Part shown: one piece after another, positions 40,043 through 48,839 of the stretch
Numbering within the stretch: position 1 is the first letter of the stretch
Layout of the letters: each line of letters begins with the position of its first letter
From: DATLLN01 sp963720885
Lineage (GTDB): Bacteria; Actinomycetota; Thermoleophilia; Gaiellales; JAICJC01
NCBI GenBank assembly: GCA_963720885.1
Contig: CAVRGW010000005.1
Span: 186,001 to 250,000, forward strand
Reading direction: 5' to 3'
DNA length: 64,000 bases
Made by a program: the position numbers and the translations under genes
The notes under the pieces: model-generated
Seen by the model: only the letters and a program-made list of their open reading frames with translations
Databases searched by the model: none
What the model was told of the DNA's origin: nothing

Positions 40043-40855
40043 TCAGATGTCGTCGGTGTCTGTCACAACGTGGGCGTACACGTCGAGGGTCATCGAGGTA
40101 TTCCCAGGGGAGTGCCCAGCGGTGGCTGAGACCTCGGTGATCGGGACGCCGCGCTTCAGCTGGACGCTGATCCAGCGATGCCGAAGGTCGTGCGGGGAGT
40201 AGTTCGCGATCCCGGCCCGCTGGCAGGCCCTCCACATCGCGACTCGGCACCCGGCCTCCGTCATCTTCGGGAAGACGGGCGTGGTCGGTGTGCGGTCGTC
40301 GGGCGGCACCAGGTCGAGCAACTGCTGCATCAGGTCGGCGCGGACGCTGGCCCAGCGTCCGGCCGCCTTCGTCTTGCCCTTCGCGATCCGGAACTGGCTC
40401 TCCGCGATGTCGACGTCGCCCCACGTGACATGAGCGAGTTCGCCGACTCTAACTCCGGTGGCGCAGAGCAGGCGGACGGGCAGGCGCCAGTGCTCTGGCA
40501 GCTCCCCGAGGATGGTGCGCACTTCACTGCTCGACGGCGGCTGGACGATCTCATGCTCGACGCGGGGAAAGCGGATTGAGCGGTGCCGTGCCGGGTTCGG
40601 CTCGACCTCGGCATGGTCGAGGATCAGGCGCAGCGTCCCGACGTACTGGCGGCGCGTGATCGGCTTCAACGTGCTGGTGGTGATCCACGTCTGCACGTCG
40701 GTGGGCGTGATCCGCTCCGGCGCCATCATCCCGAACGTGGGGAGCAGCGCTTTCAGGTGCGTCGATCGCCAGCCGCGAGCCGTCGGTGATGTCCAGCGGG
40801 TGATGGCGCAGACGCGGGCGGCGCTCGATTCGACGGGGAAGGCCGCGGGGATCAC
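40043..40855 (-). CDS. Tyrosine recombinase (phage-type integrase)
   Basis: 270 aa from GTG 40855; the open frame extends upstream to 41062 but that part lacks codon bias. A SAM-like core-binding domain (LKALLPTFG, TDVQTWITTSTLKPITRRQYVGTLRLIL) precedes the catalytic domain. Active-site residues are R in CATGVRVGELAHVTW, H-x2-R in SPHDLRHRW, H in AGHSPGNTS and Y in LDVYAHVV, all present. It lacks an obvious N-terminal arm-binding domain, so the start may be mis-set or the protein trimmed. Likely integrates and excises the element. Confidence 0.85.
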   Translation of the reverse strand: MIPAAFPVESSAARVCAITRWTSPTARGWRSTHLKALLPTFGMMAPERITPTDVQTWITTSTLKPITRRQYVGTLRLILDHAEVEPNPARHRSIRFPRVEHEIVQPPSSSEVRTILGELPEHWRLPVRLLCATGVRVGELAHVTWGDVDIAESQFRIAKGKTKAAGRWASVRADLMQQLLDLVPPDDRTPTTPVFPKMTEAGCRVAMWRACQRAGIANYSPHDLRHRWISVQLKRGVPITEVSATAGHSPGNTSMTLDVYAHVVTDTDDI

Positions 40856-41103
40856 GTGATGAGTTGCGGTTGGGCTCCGAGCACGAGCAGGAGGCCGCAC
40901 CCGGCGCTTTGGCCGAGAACGGCCAAGTGCTGTGCTGCGCTTTGGGAGCGCCCGCGGAGCGGAGGTCGACTGGTTCTGGTTTGTGTCCGTCTGCCGACGG
41001 GCATACAGTCGTTTGTCCGAGCGTCCGGCGTCCGAGTGATTGCGGCCTGCGGCCGCGAACATTGGTGCGGCTGCTTCTTTGGTCGCGGGTGGAGTGTGGT
41101 CGG

Positions 41104-42189
41104 ATGCCAGGCAGCGTCGGAATCGCGATTAAGTTCACGAGCGGTGGCGCGTTTCATCGCGAGGTTGATCGAGGGGTGCGGGTGCTGCTCGCCGATCGGG
41201 GGCTTGTTCGGCGTGCGTATTTGACGCTGTGGGTGAAGGCGTTCGTGGTGTTGGTGTGGACGGCCGCGTCGTATGGGGCGCTTGTGTTCGTCGCCGAAGG
41301 GCCCTGGCAGGCGCTGGCCGCGTCGGTGAGCCTCGGCCTTGCGGTGGCCGGGATCGGGTTCACGATCATGCACGATGCAAACCATCACGCGTTCGCGCCT
41401 CGTAGGTCTGTCAACCGGGTGCTGGCGCTCTCTCTCGATCTGATCGGCGGGTCGTCGTACGTGTGGTCGGCGAAGCACCTCGCCCACCACACCTACCCGA
41501 ACGTCACGGAGCACGATCCGGACATCGAGAGCCTCCCCTTCGCGCGTCTGGATCCCGCGCAGCATCACCGGCCGTGGCATCGCTACCAACACGTCTACAT
41601 CTGGGCGCTGTACGCCCTGATCACCCTGCGCTGGCAGTTCTTCTCAGACTTCGTGTTTCTCAGGTCTGGAAGGGCGGGTCGAAGCCGGTTGCGCCGCCCC
41701 CGAGGCGGTGCGCTGGCAACGCTGATCGCCGGCAAGGGCGTTTTCCTGATCTGGGCGGTCGTGATCCCGCTCGTGTTTCACCCGCCGGTTTGGGTGCTGG
41801 TGTTCTTCCTGGTCACCTCGTTCGTTGCGTCGCTCACGCTGGCGCTGGTGTTCCAACTCTCACACTGCGTGGTCGAGACTGAGTTCATCGATCCCGCGAC
41901 CGACCAGACGTCGCACTCTTGGCAGATCCATCAGATCGAATCGACCGTCGACTTCGCCCACCAAAACCGCGTCCTGCGCCTCTACGCCGGCGGGCTCAAC
42001 CACCAGATCGAACATCACCTCTACTCACGGCTCCCACACACGCTCTACCCGCGGATCGCACCGATCGTCGAAGCCGCCGCGCGGGCACACGGCATCACCT
42101 ACACACACCACCCGACGCTCCACCAAGCGCTGCGATCGCACACACGCTGGCTCAAACTCATGGGCGAGACACCCACAGGGACACCGTAG
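41104..42189 (+). CDS. Membrane fatty-acid desaturase
   Basis: 361 aa from ATG 41104. Three histidine boxes bind the di-iron centre: H90-DAN-HH (90-95), H125-LA-HH (125-129) and H300-QIE-HH (300-305). Hydrophobic helices lie between them (about 35-80, 150-170, 190-235). The QIEHH third box is typical of acyl-lipid/front-end type desaturases rather than stearoyl-CoA type. It would introduce a double bond into membrane acyl chains; regiospecificity is unknown. It is element cargo; no electron-donor gene is adjacent. Codon use is less G/C-biased at the 3' end than in the flanking core genes. Confidence 0.88.
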   Translation: MPGSVGIAIKFTSGGAFHREVDRGVRVLLADRGLVRRAYLTLWVKAFVVLVWTAASYGALVFVAEGPWQALAASVSLGLAVAGIGFTIMHDANHHAFAPRRSVNRVLALSLDLIGGSSYVWSAKHLAHHTYPNVTEHDPDIESLPFARLDPAQHHRPWHRYQHVYIWALYALITLRWQFFSDFVFLRSGRAGRSRLRRPRGGALATLIAGKGVFLIWAVVIPLVFHPPVWVLVFFLVTSFVASLTLALVFQLSHCVVETEFIDPATDQTSHSWQIHQIESTVDFAHQNRVLRLYAGGLNHQIEHHLYSRLPHTLYPRIAPIVEAAARAHGITYTHHPTLHQALRSHTRWLKLMGETPTGTP

Positions 42190-42512
42190 AACCTCTACCT
42201 GGCTCGAGGCACGGCACGGCACATCACCGATCAGGCAGCGAGTCGCCACCGTTCGCGTCGGCGAACGGGGTGAGGCAGCCGTCGCTTCGCCTCTCGTGAT
42301 CTTGGAGGATGCCACAGAGCAGGCCGGTGACCGCTCGAGGTCGGTGAGCGTGACGTGGTGCGCCTCCGCTGCGTACCGGACGATCCCCGCTGCGGAGCGG
42401 AAGAGCAAGCCGTGGAATCGCTCGACTCCCGAAGCCTGGCTCTCATTCGCCTCTCCATTTGCATCTTTGCGGTTCGTGCTGATTCATCGTACGATGCCGT
42501 GGGGTTCTGGAA
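42190..42512. other. 323-bp intergenic stretch in the element
   Basis: Short open frames occur on both strands but none shows family motifs, a good start or codon bias. A TACGAT -10-like hexamer at 42490-42495 may serve the lipoprotein gene 17 nt downstream. It may hold decayed sequence or an unrecognised RNA. Confidence 0.5.
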
Positions 42513-42833
42513 ATGCAGGTATCGCTTGGCTCTGAGCGCATCAATGCCCGGCCCTTTGGGGCCGTGCTGGTGATCGCCGTGATCCTGGCCGGCTGCGGCG
42601 CGAGTTCAACAAGCCCGGAGGGCGCGGCCAGCGAAGCAGGGCTGACAGGTGTGTCGTGCGCGAAGGCTGGCGTTGTCGACCTGTTCGGCGAGCTCACAGA
42701 TTTCTACCGCTGCCATGGCTCCATCGGCGACCCGGTGTGCATCACGAAAAGCGATCGAGGGGTGTGGTACGACGTCACCGGCTCAGTGAACGCAGCCGGT
42801 CAGCTAGCTGGCCTGGGTGACAGTTGCTCTTGA
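42513..42833 (+). CDS. Small predicted lipoprotein
   Basis: 106 aa. A signal peptide with hydrophobic core GAVLVIAVILAGC ends in a lipobox (LAGC, Cys at about residue 28). The mature part of about 79 residues has four further cysteines (VSCAK, YRCHG, PVCIT, DSCS), which could form two disulfides outside the cell. No family recognised. Element cargo, 323 bp after the desaturase. ATG 42513 is chosen; another in-frame start would shorten the signal region. Confidence 0.7.
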   Translation: MQVSLGSERINARPFGAVLVIAVILAGCGASSTSPEGAASEAGLTGVSCAKAGVVDLFGELTDFYRCHGSIGDPVCITKSDRGVWYDVTGSVNAAGQLAGLGDSCS

Positions 42834-42852
42834 GCCGAAGCTGATCTGCGAT

Positions 42853-42877
42853 CCCCGCGTCTGACCGCGACGCGGGG
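42853..42877. terminator. Hairpin after the lipoprotein gene
   Basis: CCCCGCGTC and GACGCGGGG form a perfect 9-bp stem with a 7-nt loop, 20 bp after the stop. A second stem, GGGCGACGCG/CGCGTCGCCC at 42919-42945, lies at the end of the convergent DUF2243 gene. Together they probably end both converging transcripts; neither has a T-run. Confidence 0.5.
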
Positions 42878-42931
42878 GCGCCGACCGATGCCTGACGGCT
42901 CGAGGGCGACTAGCCGCTGGGCGACGCGCTT

Positions 42932-43402
42932 CTACCGCGTCGCCCGATGATGCTCGTAGACCCCGGCTGCGAGCACGATCATCGAGGCCACCAGGAAGGC
43001 TGTGTCGTAGACGTGCGCGGTGGAGCCCTCGCGGACGTGATGCACTCCGAGGATCAGGTGGTCAACGACGCCCTCCACCACATTGAAGCCGCCGAATCCG
43101 ATCAGTAAGCCGGCGAGCACGATCCGCGTCGGCGGGCGCGCGCCCAACCGGCTCGTCGATGACCACATCATCGCGCCGCCGGCCAAGAGCACCGCGTAGG
43201 CAGCCACGTGGAACCACCCGTCAGCCTGGGTGTTCAGCTTGAGATTATGGACGGTGTCCGGGGGATGCCACGCGCTCAGGATGTGGTGCCACTGCAGCAC
43301 CTGATGAAACACGATCCCATCGAACAGCGCCGCGAATCCGGCTCCCAACACCACGAACGATACGAACACGCCTCGCAGCTGGCGAGCTGATGCTGCGTTC
43401 AC
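42932..43402 (-). CDS. DUF2243 membrane protein
   Basis: 156 aa from GTG 43402, with four hydrophobic segments. The family signature GIVFHQVLQWHHILSAWHP is near residue 30, and later histidines occur in GWFHVAAYAV, EGVVDHLILGVHHVREG. Function is unknown; the conserved histidines could bind a metal. Longer starts (to 43513) would overlap DUF2188 and add low-complexity Ser/Pro/Arg sequence. Second gene of a minus-strand pair with DUF2188. Confidence 0.78.
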   Translation of the reverse strand: MNAASARQLRGVFVSFVVLGAGFAALFDGIVFHQVLQWHHILSAWHPPDTVHNLKLNTQADGWFHVAAYAVLLAGGAMMWSSTSRLGARPPTRIVLAGLLIGFGGFNVVEGVVDHLILGVHHVREGSTAHVYDTAFLVASMIVLAAGVYEHHRATR

Positions 43403-43424
43403 CGCTAGGGCAGTCTGCGGGTGA

Positions 43425-43655
43425 TCATCCGCGTGAGGGGAACGGGTCGGGCTTGGCGATCGTGTCGGACTCGCGGATCTCGCCGTCCATGCCATGGATT
43501 CGTACCTCGCCACCGCCGGCGTTCTCAGCGAGGCGGCGGGCCTCTGCGTGCGCGGCCTCCTGAGTGTCGTGTTGCGACGCCGCGCGGGTCGCGCCGTCAG
43601 CGATCACGCGCCAGCCACCCTCAGGGTTTGGCACGACCTCGTAATCCTGTGGCAC
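43425..43655 (-). CDS. DUF2188 small protein
   Basis: 76 aa from GTG 43655 (MPQDYEVVPNPEGGWRVIADGATRA), preceded by GGGAGG. The middle reads HDTQEAAHAEARRLAENAGGGEVRIHGMDGEIRESDTI, characteristic of DUF2188, a short single-domain family of unknown function. It precedes the DUF2243 gene by 22 bp. Confidence 0.8.
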   Translation of the reverse strand: MPQDYEVVPNPEGGWRVIADGATRAASQHDTQEAAHAEARRLAENAGGGEVRIHGMDGEIRESDTIAKPDPFPSRG

Positions 43656-43831
43656 CCTCAGCCTCCCTAGTGTGTGAGCGTTTCTGCGTGACCGATGCCC
43701 GTGCGAGCCCGTGGACAAACTGTCTCGGAGTCGCGATTGGCGGCGGCTGGCCGGGGGTAGGTGTGTTGCGCGTTCGGCGGTTGCTCCATGAGACCGACGC
43801 TGTTGCCGTCGGCGGTTCCGGGTTTGGTCTG

Positions 43832-43854
43832 GTGCATCACCGGTGCATCACCAG
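43832..43854 (+). repeat. Right subterminal tandem motif (arm-type site candidate)
   Basis: GTGCATCACC at 43832 and 43843, then AG: same motif, spacing and orientation as 40014-40036 near the left end. Confidence 0.65.
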
Positions 43855-43897
43855 CACAGCATTCGGCGGCACCTAGGGCAGGGACGACCATGGAGGA

Positions 43898-43913
43898 ATG
43901 CGGGTTCCCGCAT
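43898..43913. repeat. Palindrome near attR
   Basis: ATGCGGG-TT-CCCGCAT, 21 bp inside the right core repeat, sharing the CCGCAT half-site with the left-end palindrome. Confidence 0.55.
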
Positions 43914-43934
43914 GGTTGTGACCCCCCCGAAATA

Positions 43935-43952
43935 TTCTGACGCTTTCGTAAC
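43935..43952 (+). repeat. attR core, 18-bp direct repeat
   Basis: Exact copy of 39954-39971. It ends 9 bp before the recA -35-like hexamer, leaving the recA promoter outside the element. Confidence 0.85.
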
Positions 43953-43961
43953 CTGAACCCC

Positions 43962-44010
43962 TTGAGGTGCGTCCGACGGTGCGGCTACGATGCATCGAAC
44001 ATTCGTTCGT
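43962..44010 (+). promoter_or_regulatory. recA promoter with LexA (SOS) box
   Basis: TTGAGG (43962-43967) and TACGAT (43986-43991) are spaced 18 bp. Directly downstream, TCGAACATTCGTTCGT (43995-44010) matches the actinobacterial/Gram-positive LexA site TCGAAC-N4-GTTCGA with one mismatch. LexA bound here would block the start region, giving classical damage induction. Confidence 0.8.
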
Positions 44011-44065
44011 AGCCGTTGACGACCCGGGGCCGCCGATTGGCCGCCGCGAGCAGAGGGAGTGGGAG

Positions 44066-45142
<1,077 letters not shown>

Positions 45143-45145
45143 TTC

Positions 45146-45754
45146 GTGCCGCAGATCGTGGACGTGCGCTCGGCCGGCGGCCGCTCGCCGCTGGCCGAGC
45201 TCGTCTTCGACGACGGAGACAGGCTGCGGCTGCATCCGCGGCGGCTCGGCGAGCTCGGGCTTCGAGTCGGCGCCGAGCTGACGGACGACGACCTGGCCGC
45301 GGTTGAGCGACTGGGTCTGGCCGACGACTGTGAGCAGCGGGCGCTCCGGTTGCTCGCCAGCCGATCGCGATCGACCGCGGAGCTGGCCCGGCGGATGGTG
45401 GGCTGGGGACTGACGCGGGAGGAGGCGGAGCTGGTCGTCGAGCAGCTGGCGCGGGTCGGGGTGGCCGACGACGATGCGTTCGCCGTCGCGCTCAGCGATC
45501 AGCTGCGGCGGCGAGGCCACGGGCATCTGCGCGCCCGCGCCGATCTCGAGCGCCACGGCTTCGAGGACGATGCCGCCGTCGCCGTCGCCCAGGCGCACGC
45601 CCAGGGTGACGCGGATGCTGCGCGGGCGATGGTCGGCAGCAGGTTCGGCGCGCCGCCCTACGACGAGGCGACGATCCGGCGGGCCGCCGGGCTGCTCGCA
45701 CGCCGGGGGTTCGACGAGGACACCATCGGCGCGGTGCTCGGCCTGCAGGACTGA
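45146..45754 (+). CDS. recX: RecA regulator RecX
   Basis: 202 aa, GTG start 3 bp after recA. Three helical repeats are visible: ALRLLASRSRSTAELARRMVGWG, then LVVEQLARVGVADDDAFAVALSDQL, then LARRGFDEDTIGAVL. RecX binds RecA filaments and limits their activity; close spacing ties its expression to the SOS response. Confidence 0.92.
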   Translation: MPQIVDVRSAGGRSPLAELVFDDGDRLRLHPRRLGELGLRVGAELTDDDLAAVERLGLADDCEQRALRLLASRSRSTAELARRMVGWGLTREEAELVVEQLARVGVADDDAFAVALSDQLRRRGHGHLRARADLERHGFEDDAAVAVAQAHAQGDADAARAMVGSRFGAPPYDEATIRRAAGLLARRGFDEDTIGAVLGLQD

Positions 45755-45994
45755 CGCCGGCGGGGCCGTTGCCTTGCCCAATACCGCTGGTTTACCATTG
45801 AGCCGGAACCCAGCTTCCGTAGCTCGTGAACGGCCTGCGTGACAGGCCACACGCGGCATTCGTTCGTGTCAGCCATCGCGCCGCCGGCGCGGTGACCCGC
45901 GGATGGCGGCCGGGTGGCGAGGGCGGGGTCGGGTCTGACAGACCGATTCACCGCTCGGCCCAGGCCGGGCGAGCAACCTGATAAAGGAGTACCG
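45755..45994. other. Leader between recX and rny
   Basis: 240 bp with no gene. GTTTACCATTG near 45790 contains a TACCAT -10-like hexamer, and several short GC-rich inverted repeats occur. A ribosome site AAAGGAG lies at 45983-45989. rny probably has its own promoter here. Confidence 0.4.
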
Positions 45995-47527
45995 ATGGAG
46001 CAGGCGCTGATCGGCGTCCTCGCGCTCGCCGTGGGGATCGCCGTGGGGTATGCCGCACGGACGCGCATGGCCGCGAACCGGCTCTCAGGGGCCGAGCACG
46101 AGGCCGAGCGAGTGCTCGCCGACGCCCGCAGCCAGGCCGAATCCCAGCTCAAGGAGGCGCGCGTGCAGGCCCGCGAGGAGCTGCTGCAGCAGCGGGCCGA
46201 GCAGGAGCGCGAGCTCGCCGAACGGCGCGCCGAGGTGGTCAAGGTCGAGGAGCGCGTGATCTCCAAGGAGGAACAGCTCCAGGACAGCCTGGAGGAGCTG
46301 GCGCGGCGCGATCAGTCGATCTCCGACCGTGAGACGCACGCCCGCCAGATGCAGGAGGATCTGAAGACGGTCAAAGAGCAGCAGGTCGCCGAGCTGGAGC
46401 GGATCGCCGGCCTCTCGCAGGCCCAGGCGCGCGACGCGCTGATGTCGCAGACCGAGGAGCACGTGCGGCACGACATGGCCAAGCTCGTCCGCCAGATCGA
46501 GGAGGAGGCGAAGGTCGAGGCCGACCGCCGCGCGCGCAACATCCTGTCGGTGGCGATCCAGCGCACCGCGTCGTCCCACACCGCCGAGACGACGGTCTCC
46601 GTCGTCCAGCTGCCGTCGGACGATCTGAAGGGCCGGATCATCGGCCGCGAGGGGCGGAACATCCGCGCTCTGGAGAACCTGACCGGCGTCGACGTGATCA
46701 TCGACGATACGCCCGGGGCGGTCGTGCTCTCCGCATTCGACGGCGTCCGCCGGGCGACCGCCAAGCTGACCCTCGACAAGCTGATCGCGGACGGGCGGAT
46801 CCATCCGTCGCGGATCGAGGAGATGTACTACCAGTCGAAGGCGGAGATCGAGGAGGAGATCATCCGCCACGGTGAGCAGGCGTCGTTCGAAGCCAACGTT
46901 CACGGCCTGCATCTGGAGCTGATCAAGATGCTGGGGCGCCTGCACTACCGCACCAGCTACGGACAGAATGTGCTCAAGCACTCGATCGAGTGCGCCCACC
47001 TCGCGGCGATCATGGCCGCCGAGCTGGGGGCCAGCCAGAAGACGGCCCGCCGGGCCGCGCTGCTGCACGACATCGGCAAGGCGGTGACGCACGAGGTCGA
47101 GGGTTCGCACGCGGTGATCTCGGCCGAGATGGCGCGCAAGTTCCGGGAGTCGCCGAGCGTCTCGCACGCGATCGAGGCGCACCACTACGACGTCGAGCCG
47201 CAGACGGTCGAGGCCGTGCTGGTGATCGCCGCCGACAGCGTCTCCGCCTCGCGCCCCGGCGGGCGCGGCGAGGCCCTGGAGCACTACATCAAGCGGCTCG
47301 AGGACCTGGAGCAGATCGCGACGTCGAAGCGGGGCGTCGAGCGCTGCTACGCGATGCAGGCCGGCCGCGAGATCCGCGTGATGGTCAAGCCCGAGGAGGT
47401 CGACGATTCGACTGCCGCGCTGCTCAGCCACGAGATCGCACGGGAGATCGAATCCCAGCTCGAATACCCGGGCCAGATCAAGGTCACGGTGATCCGCGAG
47501 TCGCGCTCGGTGGACGTCGCGCACTGA
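45995..47527 (+). CDS. rny: Ribonuclease Y
   Basis: Membrane-anchored endoribonuclease that starts mRNA decay. 510 aa from ATG 45995. N-terminal helix (about 4-24), a long coiled coil (about 28-190), a KH domain (GRIIGREGRNIRALENLTGVD) and an HD domain (HSIECAHLAAIMA, LLHDIGKAVTHE). recA-recX-rny order is common. With RNase J and PNPase also in the window, most of the decay machinery is encoded nearby. Confidence 0.95.
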   Translation: MEQALIGVLALAVGIAVGYAARTRMAANRLSGAEHEAERVLADARSQAESQLKEARVQAREELLQQRAEQERELAERRAEVVKVEERVISKEEQLQDSLEELARRDQSISDRETHARQMQEDLKTVKEQQVAELERIAGLSQAQARDALMSQTEEHVRHDMAKLVRQIEEEAKVEADRRARNILSVAIQRTASSHTAETTVSVVQLPSDDLKGRIIGREGRNIRALENLTGVDVIIDDTPGAVVLSAFDGVRRATAKLTLDKLIADGRIHPSRIEEMYYQSKAEIEEEIIRHGEQASFEANVHGLHLELIKMLGRLHYRTSYGQNVLKHSIECAHLAAIMAAELGASQKTARRAALLHDIGKAVTHEVEGSHAVISAEMARKFRESPSVSHAIEAHHYDVEPQTVEAVLVIAADSVSASRPGGRGEALEHYIKRLEDLEQIATSKRGVERCYAMQAGREIRVMVKPEEVDDSTAALLSHEIAREIESQLEYPGQIKVTVIRESRSVDVAH

Positions 47528-47624
47528 GCGACTGGTGCCGGCCGCTAGACTGATTCTCGAGGATTTACAGAATCTTCATATCAGAGCACGATCCTCTTCA
47601 CACAATCATCCGATATTCAGGAAA

Positions 47625-48074
47625 GTGATCAGACGTCTCTCGGTACTCGTTGTGGTGGTGGCAGGGCTGACGATCGTGTCGTCCCCGGCCGGCGCCGCGG
47701 TGCTGGTCGCCCACAAGGCGGGTGACGGGACGCTGCAGACCGACAGCGCCACCGGTACCGTCAGGTTCGACGGGCAGGGCGTCGCCTACGGCCGCGTCAA
47801 CGGCAAGGGCACCATCAAGGTCAAGGGCACGAGCTTCTCGGTCGGCCACTGGTCGAGCCGCAAGAAGGCGAGCACCGGCTGGTGGACCTACAGCGGCCGG
47901 AACATGTCACTCAGCGTTTCCGGCTCGGTGCACCTGCGGATCACGGGCGGCGGCATCGACGTTCGAGTCGTCGCCGACGGCACCGGCTACCTCAAGGGCA
48001 CCAAGGGCCGCTACCTGCTGAACTCCAGCGGGTGGCGGGCGATGCCGTCCGGCGGCCGCAGCTTCAGCCTGTAG
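47625..48074 (+). CDS. Small secreted beta-rich protein of unknown function
   Basis: 149 aa from GTG 47625 after CAGGAAA. Signal peptide: VIRRLSVLVVVVAGLTIVSSPAGAA, with cleavage expected after AGA-A. The mature part is Gly/Ser/Thr/Lys rich with alternating hydrophobic residues (GTGTVRFDGQG, GKGTIKVKGTSF, HLRITGGGIDVRVVADGTGYLKG), likely a beta-sandwich or barrel. No family recognised. The preceding 80 bp is strikingly AT-rich for this genome and has a TAGACT hexamer near 47547. Confidence 0.72.
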   Translation: MIRRLSVLVVVVAGLTIVSSPAGAAVLVAHKAGDGTLQTDSATGTVRFDGQGVAYGRVNGKGTIKVKGTSFSVGHWSSRKKASTGWWTYSGRNMSLSVSGSVHLRITGGGIDVRVVADGTGYLKGTKGRYLLNSSGWRAMPSGGRSFSL

Positions 48075-48124
48075 TCGGGAGCGGTCTCCCGCGTCCCTGC
48101 GCTGTGTTCCTCTGACCGCTTCGC

Positions 48125-48130
48125 TAACCT
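48125..48130 (+). promoter_or_regulatory. -10 element, leaderless response regulator transcript
   Basis: TAACCT lies 7 nt before GTG 48138. Confidence 0.5.
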
Positions 48131-48137
48131 GTAACCC

Positions 48138-48839
48138 GTGGCGGAGAAGATCCTCATCGTCGAGGACGAACGGAACATTGCGTCGTTCGTTTCGATGTAC
48201 CTGAAGAATGCCCGGTACACGGTCGAAATCGCCCGTGACGGGGCCGAGGCGTTGCAGAAGGCCGAGAACACGAAACCCGATCTGGTCGTGCTCGACCTGA
48301 TGCTCCCCGACATCGACGGGCTCGAGGTCTGCCGGCAGATCCGGTCGGGATCGGACGTGCCGATCCTGATGCTCACGGCCCGCGACGACGACATCGACAA
48401 GATCGTCGGGCTCGAGGTCGGGGCCGACGACTATCTGACGAAGCCGTTCAACCCACGCGAGCTGGTGGCCCGGATCAAGTCGATCCTCCGGCGCTCGACA
48501 GCCACCGCCAAGGGGGGACGCCCGGCCGAGGCCGTCATGGAGCACGGCGACCTCAAGATCGACGCAGGGCGACGCGAGGTGACCGTTTCCGGCGAGCACG
48601 TCCAGCTCGCCCCCAAGGAGTTCGACCTGCTCTGGGAGCTGCTCGACCACCGCGGGCTGGTGCTGACCCGCGATCAGCTGCTCGAGCGCGTCTGGGGGTA
48701 CACCTTCGCGGGTGACACGCGCACGGTGGATGTGCACGTGCGCCAGCTCCGCCGCAAGCTCGGCGACGCATGTCCGGTGGCCACCGTCTGGGGCGTCGGA
48801 TACAAGGTCGCAGACGATGCTACGGTCGCTTCGAACTAG
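48138..48839 (+). CDS. OmpR/PhoB-family response regulator
   Basis: 233 aa, GTG start. Receiver domain: acidic pair VEDE, phospho-acceptor D53 in VVLDLMLPD, T in MLTAR and K in LTKPF. The C-terminal winged helix (LAPKEFDLLWELLDHRGLVLTRDQLLERVWGY, TVDVHVRQLRRKLGD) binds DNA. It overlaps the sensor kinase gene by 23 bp. Regulon unknown. Confidence 0.93.
   Translation: MAEKILIVEDERNIASFVSMYLKNARYTVEIARDGAEALQKAENTKPDLVVLDLMLPDIDGLEVCRQIRSGSDVPILMLTARDDDIDKIVGLEVGADDYLTKPFNPRELVARIKSILRRSTATAKGGRPAEAVMEHGDLKIDAGRREVTVSGEHVQLAPKEFDLLWELLDHRGLVLTRDQLLERVWGYTFAGDTRTVDVHVRQLRRKLGDACPVATVWGVGYKVADDATVASN

Larger units (their letters stand above)
39954..43952. mobile_element. Integrated 4-kb element at the cinA-recA junction
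   Basis: An exact 18-bp direct repeat, TTCTGACGCTTTCGTAAC, occurs at 39954-39971 (end of cinA) and 43935-43952 (just before the recA promoter). Between them are a tyrosine recombinase at the left edge reading outward, a desaturase, a lipoprotein, and DUF2243 and DUF2188 genes on minus, plus matching subterminal motifs at both ends. cinA-recA adjacency is common in bacteria, so the block looks like a site-specific insertion. No replication, capsid or conjugation genes are seen. Confidence 0.85.

Noticed and set aside
40856..41062. N-terminal extension of the recombinase
   Set aside because: No codon bias or recognisable domain; kept only as an alternative start.
42025..42408. Minus-strand 127-codon open frame in the element
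   Set aside because: Half of it is antisense to the desaturase; no motif or ribosome site.
42919..42945. Second element boundary at the 10-bp inverted repeat
   Set aside because: It overlaps the end of the DUF2243 gene and is better explained as a terminator; the exact 18-bp repeats define the boundaries.
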